Of a stretch of 64,000 bases of DNA, positions 48,370 to 57,148 are shown piece by piece. This stretch comes from Stenotrophomonas maltophilia (GTDB lineage Bacteria > Pseudomonadota > Gammaproteobacteria > Xanthomonadales > Xanthomonadaceae). The DNA is taken from contig NZ_NIVS01000022.1 of NCBI RefSeq assembly GCF_002205165.1, forward strand, positions 1-64,000, given 5' to 3'. The notes under the pieces were generated by a model. That model was not told the origin of the DNA. It searched no databases and saw only the letters and a program-made list of their open reading frames with translations. Position numbers and translations under genes: made by a program. Every line of letters starts with the position of its first letter. The stretch's first letter is position 1.

Positions 48370-50034
48370 TTACTTCAGCGCCTTGAAGCGCAGGCGCTTC
48401 GGCGCGGCGTCGTCGCCCATGCGGCGGCGCTTGTCTTCTTCGTACTCGCGGTAGTTGCCCTGGAAGAACTCCACGTGCGAGTTGCCTTCGAACGCCAGGA
48501 TGTGGGTCGCGATGCGATCGAGGAACCAGCGGTCATGCGAAATCACGAAGGTGTTGCCCGGGAACTCCAGCAGCGCATCTTCCAATGCACGCAGGGTTTC
48601 GATGTCCAGATCGTTGGACGGTTCATCGAGCAGCAGCACGTTGCCACCCTGCAGCAGGGTCTTGGCCATGTGCAGGCGGCCACGCTCACCACCGGACAGC
48701 GAACCGACCAGCTTCTGCTGATCCTGGCCCTTGAAGTTGAAGCGGCCGATGTAGGCGCGCGACTGGATCTCGATGCCGTTGATGTTGAGGATGTCCAGGC
48801 CGCCGGCGATTTCCTGGAAGACGTTGTGGTTGCCCTCCAGCGCGTCGCGGCTCTGGTCCACGTAGGACAGCTTGACGGTCGGGCCGACGGTGATTTCGCC
48901 CGAATCCGGCTTTTCCTGGCCGGTGATCATCTTGAACAGGGTCGACTTGCCGGCGCCGTTGGGGCCGATGATGCCCACGATCGCGCCACCGGGCACCAGG
49001 AAGCTCAGCTCGTCGAACAGCAGACGGTCGCCGAACTTCTTGGAGACGTTCTTGAACTCCATCACCGAGGCGCCCAGGCGCTCGCCCGGCGGGATGAAGA
49101 TTTCATTGGTCTCGTTGCGCTTCTGGTAATCCACCGACTGCAGCTCTTCCAGGCGGGCCAGACGGGCCTTGCCCTTGGTGCGGCCGCCCTTGGCGTTCTG
49201 GCGCGACCACTCCAGTTCCTTCTGGATCGCCTTCTGGCGGGACTTCTCCTGGTTGTCTTCCTGCTTCAGGCGCTCGTCCTTCTGCATCAGCCAGTCGGTG
49301 TAGTTGCCCTTCCACGGAATGCCGCGGCCGCGATCCAGTTCCAGGATCCACTCGGCGGCGTTGTCCAGGAAGTAGCGATCATGGGTGACTGCCACGACGG
49401 TGCCGGTGTAGCGCGCCAGGAACTGCTCCAGCCATTCCACGGACTCGGCATCCAGATGGTTGGTCGGTTCGTCGAGCAGCAGCATGTCCGGCTTCTGCAG
49501 CAGCAGGCGGCACAGCGCCACGCGGCGCTTTTCACCACCGGAGAGCTTGCCGATCACGGCATCCCACGGCGGCAGGCGCAGCGCATCGGCGGCCACGTCC
49601 AGCTGGTTTTCCAGGGTGTGCGCATCGCCAGCGGCGAGGATCGCCTCCAGGCGCTCCTGTTCCTTGGCCAGCTTGTCGAAGTCGGCGCCTTCCTCGGCAT
49701 AGGCCAGGTAGACGGCGTCCAGCTGGGCCTGGGCCTGCAGCACTTCGCCGACGCCTTCCTCGACCGCTTCACGCACGGTCTTGGTCGGGTCCAGCTCCGG
49801 TTCCTGGGCCAGGTAGCCGACCTTGATGCCGGCCTGCGGGCGGGCTTCGCCCTCGAAATCGGTATCCACGCCGGCCATGATCTTGAGCACCGTGGACTTG
49901 CCGGCGCCGTTCAGGCCCAGCAGGCCGATCTTGGCACCCGGGAAGAACGACAGCGAGATGTCCTTGATGATCTGCCGCTTGGGCGGGACCACCTTGCTGA
50001 CGCGGTTCATGGTGTAGATGTATTGCGAGGACAT
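48370..50034 (-). CDS. ettA: Energy-dependent translational throttle protein EttA
   Basis: ABC-F ATPase that binds the ribosomal E site and gates early elongation according to ATP/ADP ratio; cytosolic, without membrane domains. Its 554 residues equal the E. coli protein within one. Two ABC cassettes are complete: GLNGAGKST, LSGGEKRRVAL and LLLDEPTNHLD; then GPNGAGKST, LSGGERGRLHMA and LLLDEPSNDLD. The arm (about 95-140) and the basic linker (about 240-315, QKAIQKELEWSRQNAKGGRTKGK) are present. It starts at ATG 50034 (MSSQYIYTMNRVSKVVPPKR) and has its own terminator. Confidence 0.96.
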   Translation of the reverse strand: MSSQYIYTMNRVSKVVPPKRQIIKDISLSFFPGAKIGLLGLNGAGKSTVLKIMAGVDTDFEGEARPQAGIKVGYLAQEPELDPTKTVREAVEEGVGEVLQAQAQLDAVYLAYAEEGADFDKLAKEQERLEAILAAGDAHTLENQLDVAADALRLPPWDAVIGKLSGGEKRRVALCRLLLQKPDMLLLDEPTNHLDAESVEWLEQFLARYTGTVVAVTHDRYFLDNAAEWILELDRGRGIPWKGNYTDWLMQKDERLKQEDNQEKSRQKAIQKELEWSRQNAKGGRTKGKARLARLEELQSVDYQKRNETNEIFIPPGERLGASVMEFKNVSKKFGDRLLFDELSFLVPGGAIVGIIGPNGAGKSTLFKMITGQEKPDSGEITVGPTVKLSYVDQSRDALEGNHNVFQEIAGGLDILNINGIEIQSRAYIGRFNFKGQDQQKLVGSLSGGERGRLHMAKTLLQGGNVLLLDEPSNDLDIETLRALEDALLEFPGNTFVISHDRWFLDRIATHILAFEGNSHVEFFQGNYREYEEDKRRRMGDDAAPKRLRFKALK

Positions 50035-50192
50035 GAGGTCTCCGAAGGCGCAACCCTGCGCCCGTTCCAGACGGAACAGGAACAGATGGAAGAAAAGGAT
50101 GCCCCGATTATAGCCGGAAGCGATCAGTGCCGCCGGGAGCCAAGGGCTCCGGGGCTTGCCGCCGCCTGAATGCGGGGTCAAAGCCCTTGAAT

Positions 50193-50207
50193 TGGAAACC
50201 GTTTCCA
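50193..50207. promoter_or_regulatory. Palindromic operator candidate upstream of the RcnB-like gene
   Basis: TGGAAACCGTTTCCA is a perfect palindrome with a central C, 64-78 bases before the ATG at 50271 and about 160 bases upstream of the divergent ettA. It lies where a promoter is expected. The AAAC/GTTT core is operator-like, but the regulator is unknown. Nothing else notable is seen in 50035-50270. Confidence 0.4.
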
Positions 50208-50270
50208 GCCGGAGACCGTTCAGATGCCGTGCGCATGATGGAGTCATCCACCCACCAAGCGAGGCCAGTC

Positions 50271-50753
50271 ATGCGCATGAATCGATTTGTAGTAGGGGCG
50301 GTCGCCTCGCTGCTGGCCTTGGGCACGGTGGCCCCGGCCTTTGCCGATGACCATCGTGGGCGCGGTCACGACCGCCGCGAGTGGCGTGATGACCGTGGCC
50401 GCGGCCATGACCGTCATGACCGCCACGACAACCGTCGTGACGACCGCCGCCATTACAGCAACGGCTACCGGGAGGGGTACCGCGACGCCCGCTACAACGA
50501 CCGCCGTTACTACGCCCCGCCGCCGCCGCGTGTGGTGTATCGCCCGGCGCCGGGGTATGGCTCGTACGGCTGGGCGCGCGGCCACCGCTACCGTGAGTAC
50601 TACGGCGGCCCGGTCTACGTGGTCAACGATTACAGCCGCTACTCGGTGCGCCGCCCGCCGCGCGATCACCAGTGGATTCGCGATGATCGCGGCAACCTGC
50701 TGCTGGTCGCCATCGCCACCGGGATCATTGCCGACTACGTGATCAACCGGTAA
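50271..50753 (+). CDS. RcnB-like small periplasmic protein
   Basis: A 160-residue protein with a signal peptide (VVGAVASLLALGTVAPAFA), a mature N-terminal half made almost only of Arg, Asp, His and Tyr (DDHRGRGHDRREWRDDRGRG and similar), and a C-terminal RcnB-type domain (DHQWIRDDRGNLLLVAIATGIIADYVI). RcnB of E. coli is a periplasmic protein needed for nickel and cobalt homeostasis. The His/Asp-rich stretch could bind metals, but many relatives have no known role. The start is ATG 50271 with GAGG upstream. It is monocistronic and shares a terminator with the convergent autotransporter. Confidence 0.75.
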   Translation: MRMNRFVVGAVASLLALGTVAPAFADDHRGRGHDRREWRDDRGRGHDRHDRHDNRRDDRRHYSNGYREGYRDARYNDRRYYAPPPPRVVYRPAPGYGSYGWARGHRYREYYGGPVYVVNDYSRYSVRRPPRDHQWIRDDRGNLLLVAIATGIIADYVINR

Positions 50754-50809
50754 GCAGGCCTGGCATCGCACTGACACGCTGACCGTTAGTGTTCGAAAGG
50801 CACCATGAC

Positions 50810-50840
50810 AAAGGGCCCGCGCAAGCGGGCCCTTTGTTTG
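50810..50840. terminator. Bidirectional terminator between the RcnB-like and autotransporter genes
   Basis: An 11-bp stem (AAAGGGCCCGC / GCGGGCCCTTT) with a GCAA loop lies between the convergent genes and can serve both strands. Confidence 0.82.
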
Positions 50841-50855
50841 AAGCAACGCGCTGCA

Positions 50856-53800
50856 TCAGAACTGGACGGACCAGTTCAGCTGCACCCCCACATCGCGCTG
50901 GCCGTCGCCGGCGCTGGTCTGTGCCTGCAGCGACAGGCGGCTTGCCGTCGTCGGGCTGACCGCCACGCCCAGCTCGGCAAGACCCATGCTGCGTGCCAGC
51001 GGCACGGACTGCATCGCAAAGGTCGTATCGCCGTTCTCGAAGCGCGCACGCGTCGCTGCCCCCAGATCACCATCGGCATACTGCCAGCCAACCCGTGCAG
51101 TGAGCGCCGCACGGTCACGCTGCCCGCCGCTGATGTCCCACACCGCGCGCAGAGCTGCCACGCCGGTGCTCAGTTCATCGCGGTTGGCCTGCACCTGCAG
51201 TGCACTGCTGCCGCCGGTTTCAGCGACCTGCTCACTGCGCAGACGCACGTGTGCCAGCTCGATCTCCGGGGTCAACGTCACGGTGCGGGCGGTGAAGTCC
51301 CAGCCCGCCCGGGCGAACATGCGGTCGGCGGTCGCATCCGAACGTGCTGCCAACGACTGCGACATCGTGCTGCCGACGGTCACCTCGCGGGTGGTGTCGA
51401 TGCGGTAGTCGGTGCGGCTGACGCCACCGCGCAGGCTGAGGTGTTCGCCCTGGAACTGGCCGTAGACGCCGTATTCGGTGGCGTCCGCGTCGGCCTTGGC
51501 CTGGCGCTCGTCCAATCGATTGGTCAAGGTCTGCTCGCCCACGGCCACGCCCAACAGCACACGCTCGCTGATGCGCCAGTCGGCACCGGCCATCAGGCCC
51601 TGCTGCTGCACGCGCGAACGCGCGCCCACGCCATCGGCGTCCAGGCGCAGCGAGTTGCCGCTGCCGGCCACCCACACGCCGGTGTTGCCGGCGAGGACGC
51701 CACTCATCGCCGCGCCGTCCAGGCGCTGGTGGATGCCATCGCGCAGGAAGCGATCCTGCAGCAGCGCGGTGCGCGCGGCGGCGTGGATCTCACCGCCCAG
51801 GCTGTCGAAGGCCGGTACGACCTGCGGCACTTCCAGGCGTACGACGGCGTCGTACACCGCATTGCCCGCGCCCAGCGCTTCCACCGCGCCGGCGACCTGC
51901 TTCTGGTTGGTGTTGACCACCACGTCCGGGAAGGCCAGCTCGATGTCCGGCATCGCAATATCGTTGCGCGCCAGGGTCAGGTAGACGTGGTTGGCGTCGT
52001 AATCCAGCGTGGGTGCAAGGAAGGCCAGCGTACTGGTGGCGCCGGCAAAGCGGCCCTCCACGCCATCGTTCGCCGTCAACAGGGTGTAGCGGGTGGACGG
52101 CGCCCACTCACCGGCCGAGGCCAGGGCCACGGTGTTGGCCTGGCCCAGGGTGGCGGTGCCGGCCACGTCGACATGGTCACTGCTGCCGTTGGCTGCCACG
52201 TCCACGTTGAAGATCGCGCTGCTGTCGAACACCAGATTGCCGGTGATCGACAGACGGCCCACCGGCCCGGTCAGATTGCTGCCCGGTGACAGGGTGCTGC
52301 CGCCCCGGATCTCCACGTCGCCCAGGCGCCCGTTACCGGTGAGCCAGGCCGTGTTGCCCACCTGCACGGTGCCGCCCAGCGCCCCCTCCACAGCCAGTTG
52401 GCCGCCATCGACCACGGTGGTGCCGGTGAACGCGCTGCTGTCGCCGGTCAGGGTCAGGAAATGACGCCCCTGCTGCAGCTGACCATTGCCACTGAAGCGG
52501 CCCGCGTAGGTGACCACGCGGGTGGTATCGGTCTGGAAGCGCCCGGCGCTGCCGATCTCGATGTCGCCGCTCGGCATGGCATTGCCGATCGCGCGCACGG
52601 TGCCGCCGTTGACCCGGGTCAGGCCGCTGAAGGCGCCGCTGCTCAGGACCAGCTCACCGCCATCGTTCTTTTCCAGCACGGCACCGGTGACGCCGCTCAG
52701 TCCGCCGCCGAAGGTCACGCTGGTGCCGTTGGGCACCCACACCCCCGCATTGCCCAGCAGGCGCACGCTGTTGACCAGGGTGGTCATGTTGACCAGGCCC
52801 AGCGAGGTGCCATCACCCAGTGTCACCCCGCCGCGGCCCGCCGAGGCCGCGCCGTTCAGCGACAACGTGCCGGCGTCGATCTGCAGGCCGCCGCTGAAGC
52901 TGTTTGCGCCGCTGAGCATCAGCGCGCCCGCGCCGGTCTTGCGCAGCGCGCCGGTGCCGCTGATATCGCCCTGGATGCCCAGGTTGCCCACGGTATCCAG
53001 CTGCGAGGACACGCTCACCAGCACGTCGCTGTCGAGGTTCACCCAGCCATTGCTGCGAAGCAGGCCGCCGGCCAGTTCAACGCTGCCGGTGCCATCGCCG
53101 GTACGGATGCTTTCGATGCCGGTGCTGTTGCCGACCGCCAGCGTCGCGTTGTTGCCGACCAGCAGCGAGCCACGGGCAGTACCGTCCGCGGCCAGCAGGA
53201 TCGACCCGCTGACGGAGGCGGTTGCGCCGTTGTCGACGCTGAAGGTGCCGATGCCTTCCTGGCCCACCTGCAACGTGTTGCTGATCCAGCGGGCGGTGGG
53301 GCCGTTCACGAGCACCTCGCCGAAGCTGCCCACGGCACGACCCAGAATGGCCGTGTCGGTGACCAGCAGACCGCCCACGTTGATCGTGGCCGCGTTGCTA
53401 TCGCCGAAGGTGGCCGTGGCACCGCTGTTGTCGACGCCCGCATCCGCGCCGATGGTCAGCATGCCGGTGCCGCCCTGCGTAGCCACCAGCAGGCCGTGGG
53501 TGACCACGCTGGCCCCGTTGTAGACCTGCAGGTCGCCATGACCGCGGCTGCCGATGGTCAGCAGGCCATCGTTGATCCACTGCGAGGTGGCATTGTTGAT
53601 GGTGGCCACGCCGGTGCCGCCGGCGCCGAGGACCGCCGTGGTACTCAGCAGGTCCGCGCCCCCCTGGACGATCAGCTCGCCCATGCCGGCCGCGCCCACC
53701 TGCAGGTCGGTGGCCGTCAGATGCGAACCGGTGCCGCTGACGACCACCGTGCCCACGCCGGTGTTGGTCCATCCCAGGATGGTCTTGTCACTGACGGTCT

Positions 53801-54431
53801 TTGCGCCGTTGGTGATCTCCACCCGCCCGGTGCCTTGAGCGCCGGCATAGATCGTGCCGGCATCCCAGCGGCTGGTGGCGCCATCCACCTGCACAAAGCC
53901 GGTGCTGCCCGGCATCGAGCCGACCCAGGCGTTGTTCGTATACAGGTGCGCGCCGCCGAGCACGGACAGTTCGCCGCGGCCCAGGTGGCCTACGCCGATG
54001 TCGTACTGGATGTCCCAGGAGGTCCCTGCACCGCTCAGCACGGCAGAGCCCCTGTGGCCGGCGACGGCACCCAGGGTGGCCGTTGCGGTGTCCAGGGTGG
54101 CGCCGTTGCTCATGTCGAAGTGGGCATCGGCCGAGTTCCCCAGGTACAGATGCCAGGATCGTGCCCCGGCCGTCTGCAGGCTCAGTGTGTACCCATCGAC
54201 GTAGGCCCAGCTGTTGGTGGCGGTCGGAACACCGTTGTTCCAGCGGGTCGCGTCATACCAGTCGCCATTGCCCGTGCGGGAGGTATTGACGGCCTGTGCG
54301 CCGGCGCTGACGGCCAGGCCGACGGCGAGCGCAAGCAACGATGCGCGGCGTGCGCTGGTGGAGGTAGTGGAGGTGGTGCGACGGTTGGCCAGCGTCGTGG
54401 CCGGCGAGCAGACATGGTACGGATGAATCAC
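50856..54431 (-). CDS. Classical (type Va) autotransporter with PEPC-type repeats
   Basis: A 1191-residue monomeric autotransporter. A signal peptide (about 28-48, ASLLALAVGLAVSAGAQA) is followed by a beta-helical passenger. Residues of about 100-430 hold repeats of the form GxGxVxVxGAxSxWxxxxLxVGxxGxGxL, as in the T5SS/PEP-CTERM-associated repeat family. About 470-720 hold autotransporter-associated strand repeats (TGAGALMLSGANSFSGG, GTTVVDGGQLAVEG). The beta-barrel (about 925-1191) ends in VQLNWSVQF with the expected terminal Phe. No protease or lipase catalytic motif is seen, so it is probably an adhesin. Translation starts at GTG 54431 with AGGGGA upstream. Confidence 0.93.
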   Translation of the reverse strand: MIHPYHVCSPATTLANRRTTSTTSTSARRASLLALAVGLAVSAGAQAVNTSRTGNGDWYDATRWNNGVPTATNSWAYVDGYTLSLQTAGARSWHLYLGNSADAHFDMSNGATLDTATATLGAVAGHRGSAVLSGAGTSWDIQYDIGVGHLGRGELSVLGGAHLYTNNAWVGSMPGSTGFVQVDGATSRWDAGTIYAGAQGTGRVEITNGAKTVSDKTILGWTNTGVGTVVVSGTGSHLTATDLQVGAAGMGELIVQGGADLLSTTAVLGAGGTGVATINNATSQWINDGLLTIGSRGHGDLQVYNGASVVTHGLLVATQGGTGMLTIGADAGVDNSGATATFGDSNAATINVGGLLVTDTAILGRAVGSFGEVLVNGPTARWISNTLQVGQEGIGTFSVDNGATASVSGSILLAADGTARGSLLVGNNATLAVGNSTGIESIRTGDGTGSVELAGGLLRSNGWVNLDSDVLVSVSSQLDTVGNLGIQGDISGTGALRKTGAGALMLSGANSFSGGLQIDAGTLSLNGAASAGRGGVTLGDGTSLGLVNMTTLVNSVRLLGNAGVWVPNGTSVTFGGGLSGVTGAVLEKNDGGELVLSSGAFSGLTRVNGGTVRAIGNAMPSGDIEIGSAGRFQTDTTRVVTYAGRFSGNGQLQQGRHFLTLTGDSSAFTGTTVVDGGQLAVEGALGGTVQVGNTAWLTGNGRLGDVEIRGGSTLSPGSNLTGPVGRLSITGNLVFDSSAIFNVDVAANGSSDHVDVAGTATLGQANTVALASAGEWAPSTRYTLLTANDGVEGRFAGATSTLAFLAPTLDYDANHVYLTLARNDIAMPDIELAFPDVVVNTNQKQVAGAVEALGAGNAVYDAVVRLEVPQVVPAFDSLGGEIHAAARTALLQDRFLRDGIHQRLDGAAMSGVLAGNTGVWVAGSGNSLRLDADGVGARSRVQQQGLMAGADWRISERVLLGVAVGEQTLTNRLDERQAKADADATEYGVYGQFQGEHLSLRGGVSRTDYRIDTTREVTVGSTMSQSLAARSDATADRMFARAGWDFTARTVTLTPEIELAHVRLRSEQVAETGGSSALQVQANRDELSTGVAALRAVWDISGGQRDRAALTARVGWQYADGDLGAATRARFENGDTTFAMQSVPLARSMGLAELGVAVSPTTASRLSLQAQTSAGDGQRDVGVQLNWSVQF

Positions 54432-54650
54432 GCGAAATCCCCTGATTTGGACAGGGCGTATCGGCGTCGAAATGCGGGTCTTTAGGGTGGAAAGCTAAAT
54501 AATTAAGTTTCACAAGGAATTGCGTCACGGTTCGGGAATCAGGCGGCTGTGCCATGGGCCGGGGCGCGCCCGGCGGCAAGCGGTCGCCCCGGCCGGCCAG
54601 CCCGCTTACAATCAGGGGCTCTGCTGTCCCCTCCCTGCCTGGAGTAACCG
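54432..54650. promoter_or_regulatory. Divergent promoter region of glyA and the autotransporter
   Basis: TACAAT at 54607-54612 is a good -10 box for glyA, giving a leader of about 30 bases with TGGAG before the ATG. A short AT-rich patch (54490-54512) lies upstream of the autotransporter and probably holds its promoter, though no clear hexamer pair is seen. No glycine riboswitch is present. Confidence 0.45.
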
Positions 54651-55904
54651 ATGTTCCCGCGTGACGTCCGCATCGAAACCTACGATCCCGAACTGGCCAA
54701 GGCCATCGCCGCCGAAACCCAGCGCCAGGAAGACCATGTCGAGCTGATCGCCAGCGAGAACTACACCAGCCCGGCGGTGATGGAAGCCCAGGGCAGCCAG
54801 CTGACCAACAAGTACGCCGAAGGCTACCCGGGCAAGCGCTACTACGGTGGCTGCGAATACGTGGATATCGCCGAGCAGCTGGCCATCGACCGCCTCAAGC
54901 AGCTGTTCGACGCCGACTACGCCAACGTGCAGCCGCACAGCGGCTCGCAGGCCAACCAGGCCGTGTACTTCGCGCTGCTGCAGCCGGGCGACACCATCCT
55001 GGGCATGAGCCTGGCCCACGGCGGTCACCTGACCCACGGTGCCAAGGTCAATGCCTCGGGCAAGCTGTTCAACGCCATCCAGTACGGTGTCGACGAAGCC
55101 GGCCTGATCGACTATGACGAAGTCGAGCGCCTAGCCTTGGAGCACAAGCCGAAGATGGTCGTGGCCGGCTTCTCGGCTTACTCGCAGGTGGTGGACTGGG
55201 CACGCTTCCGTGCCATCGCCGACAAGGTCGGTGCCTACCTGTTCGTGGACATGGCGCACGTGGCCGGTCTGGTCGCCGCCGGCGTCTACCCGAGCCCGCT
55301 GCCGCACGCCCACGTGGTCACCTCCACCACCCACAAGACCCTGCGTGGCCCGCGTGGCGGCATCATCATCGCCAAGGGCGCCAGCGAAGAGCTGCAGAAG
55401 AAGCTGCAGTCCATCGTGTTCCCGGGCATCCAGGGCGGCCCGCTGATGCACGTCATCGCCGGCAAGGCCGTGGCCTTCAAGGAAGCGCTGGAGCCGGGCT
55501 TCAAGGCCTACCAGCAGCAGGTGGTGAAGAACGCCCAGGCGATGGCCGGCACGCTGATCGCGCGCGGCTACAAGATCGTCTCCGGCGGCACCCAGAACCA
55601 CCTCATGCTGGTCGACATGATCGGCAAGGATGTCTCCGGCAAGGATGCGGAGGCTGCGCTCGGCCTGGCCCACATCACCGTCAACAAGAACTCGGTGCCG
55701 AACGATCCGCGTTCGCCGTTTGTGACCTCGGGCCTGCGCCTGGGCACCCCGGCGGTCACCACGCGTGGTTACCTGGAACAGGACTGCGTGGACCTGGCCA
55801 ACTGGATCGCCGACGTGCTCGACGCCCCGGCTGACGAGGCCGTGATCGCCCGCGTGCGCGATGCCGTCAGCGCGCAGTGCCGCAAGTACCCGGTCTACGG
55901 TTGA
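54651..55904 (+). CDS. glyA: Serine hydroxymethyltransferase
   Basis: PLP enzyme interconverting serine and glycine while charging tetrahydrofolate with a one-carbon unit; cytosolic. The 417-residue length is exactly that of E. coli GlyA. The PLP lysine is Lys229 in [16 protein letters not shown]. Other conserved blocks are [50 protein letters not shown] and [11 protein letters not shown]. It is followed after one base by a small membrane-protein gene. Placement before nrdR and ribD is a common Gammaproteobacterial neighbourhood. Confidence 0.97.
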   Translation: MFPRDVRIETYDPELAKAIAAETQRQEDHVELIASENYTSPAVMEAQGSQLTNKYAEGYPGKRYYGGCEYVDIAEQLAIDRLKQLFDADYANVQPHSGSQANQAVYFALLQPGDTILGMSLAHGGHLTHGAKVNASGKLFNAIQYGVDEAGLIDYDEVERLALEHKPKMVVAGFSAYSQVVDWARFRAIADKVGAYLFVDMAHVAGLVAAGVYPSPLPHAHVVTSTTHKTLRGPRGGIIIAKGASEELQKKLQSIVFPGIQGGPLMHVIAGKAVAFKEALEPGFKAYQQQVVKNAQAMAGTLIARGYKIVSGGTQNHLMLVDMIGKDVSGKDAEAALGLAHITVNKNSVPNDPRSPFVTSGLRLGTPAVTTRGYLEQDCVDLANWIADVLDAPADEAVIARVRDAVSAQCRKYPVYG

Positions 55905-55905
55905 C

Positions 55906-56331
55906 ATGGACGAGGGCCGGCAACGGCGTACGTACGCCGTGCTGGCCCTGGTCTGCGGCATCGTGGGGATGGCTGGCGGTGGCACCTTCGCCGCCATCGG
56001 GGTCTGGGTCGCATTCGTCGAGCCGGCCTATCTGGACCGGGCCTCGCGCCTGGTGATTGGCGGCTGGGGGGCGGCCGGCCTGATCGGGATCGTGGGCTGG
56101 CTGTGGTTGAGTGGCCGCTACCTGCGTCATGGCCGCGACGGGCTGCTTGCGAGTGGCCCTTGGGCGTGGACCGCGCTATGGATAGGCATGCTCGCTTCGG
56201 TTCCGGTCGTGGGGATGGCGTTCTGGCACGCCGCTGAGAGCCCGATGGGGCTGATCCTGCTGCTGGCCGGGCCGCCGATGGCATGGCCTGCTGTCCGGCT
56301 GGTGCAACTGCGGCGGACTCCGGGAACCTGA
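55906..56331 (+). CDS. Small membrane protein of unknown function
   Basis: A 141-residue protein with about four hydrophobic helices (about 10-33, 46-66, 84-105 and 111-131) separated by short polar loops, a charged N-terminus MDEGRQRRTY and a basic C-terminus. I do not recognise a family. The ATG at 55906 lies one base after the glyA stop, so it is co-transcribed with glyA. The frame continues past its TGA into a homologous tail, described separately. Confidence 0.65.
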   Translation: MDEGRQRRTYAVLALVCGIVGMAGGGTFAAIGVWVAFVEPAYLDRASRLVIGGWGAAGLIGIVGWLWLSGRYLRHGRDGLLASGPWAWTALWIGMLASVPVVGMAFWHAAESPMGLILLLAGPPMAWPAVRLVQLRRTPGT

Positions 56332-56445
56332 CCGGATGCAGCCGCGCCGTCGGCGCTGGCCGCCGCCCTGATCCTGCTGCTGCCCGGCATGCCGATGCTC
56401 TCCTGCGCGGCGCACCTGCTGTGGCTGCGTCGGCAGTCCACCTAG
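56332..56445 (+). pseudogene. Truncated duplicate of the C-terminus of the preceding membrane protein
   Basis: Reading on in the same frame past the TGA at 56329 gives 37 codons without a stop, ending at TAG 56445. The stretch ALILLLPGMPMLSCAAHLLWLRRQ aligns with GLILLLAGPPMAWPAVRLVQLRRT of the gene before it. This looks like what remains of a tandem second copy after an internal deletion, or a tail cut off by a stop. It has no start codon of its own. Confidence 0.45.
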
Positions 56446-56553
56446 ACGGGGCTGGCCTCTGGCACCGGCCATTTGCTGTAGTCGGTCCCTCTCAGGTACC
56501 GTTGCGACGCTGCCGTGACCACGGCATGACGTTTTCCTGATGCAAGGCGTTCC

Positions 56554-57075
56554 ATGTATTGTCCGTTCTGCCAGCATGCCGACACCCGTGTGATCGATTC
56601 GCGCGTCTCTGAAGACGGCGCGACGATCCGGCGTCGCCGCGAGTGCGAGGCCTGCAACGAGCGCTTCAGCACCCTGGAAACCATCGAACTCAAACTGCCG
56701 GCGATCGTCAAAAGCGACGGCAGCCGCGAGGCCTTCGATGCCCGCAAGGTCCGCAGCGGCTTCGACCGCGCGCTGCAGAAGCGCCCGGTGCCTGAAGACA
56801 AGATCGAGCTGGCGGTGCGCGCGGTGATGCAGCAGGCGCGCGTCTGTGGCGAACGCGAAATTCCGTCGATCAAGGTCGGCGAGTTCGTGATGAACGAACT
56901 GCGCAAGCTGGACCATGTCGGGTACGTGCGCTTTGCCTCGGTGTATCGCAGCTTCGAGGACGTGGCCGATTTCCGCGAGGAGATCGAGAAGCTTGAACGC
57001 GAGCTGCCCTCCAGCACCGAACAGCTGCAGCTGCTGGGCGATGTGATCGCGCTGACCAAGAAGAAAAAGGGCTGA
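56554..57075 (+). CDS. nrdR: Transcriptional repressor NrdR
   Basis: Represses ribonucleotide reductase genes in response to ATP/dATP; 173 residues. The N-terminal zinc ribbon MYCPFC...CEACNERF supplies Cys3, Cys6, Cys31 and Cys34. The ATP-cone domain occupies about 49-139 ([22 protein letters not shown]). The C-terminal tail is Lys-rich. It sits 73 bases before ribD, a conserved pairing; the two are probably co-transcribed. Confidence 0.96.
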   Translation: MYCPFCQHADTRVIDSRVSEDGATIRRRRECEACNERFSTLETIELKLPAIVKSDGSREAFDARKVRSGFDRALQKRPVPEDKIELAVRAVMQQARVCGEREIPSIKVGEFVMNELRKLDHVGYVRFASVYRSFEDVADFREEIEKLERELPSSTEQLQLLGDVIALTKKKKG

Positions 57076-57148
57076 GCCCCGCCGCATCGCGGCCACCCCG
57101 GCTGGGCTACCATCGCGGCTGCACGACTGCCGCCAGAAGAGCTCCGCC

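Noticed and set aside
54432..54650. Glycine riboswitch upstream of glyA
   Set aside because: The conserved glycine aptamer core is not seen, and the predicted leader is only about 30 bases long.
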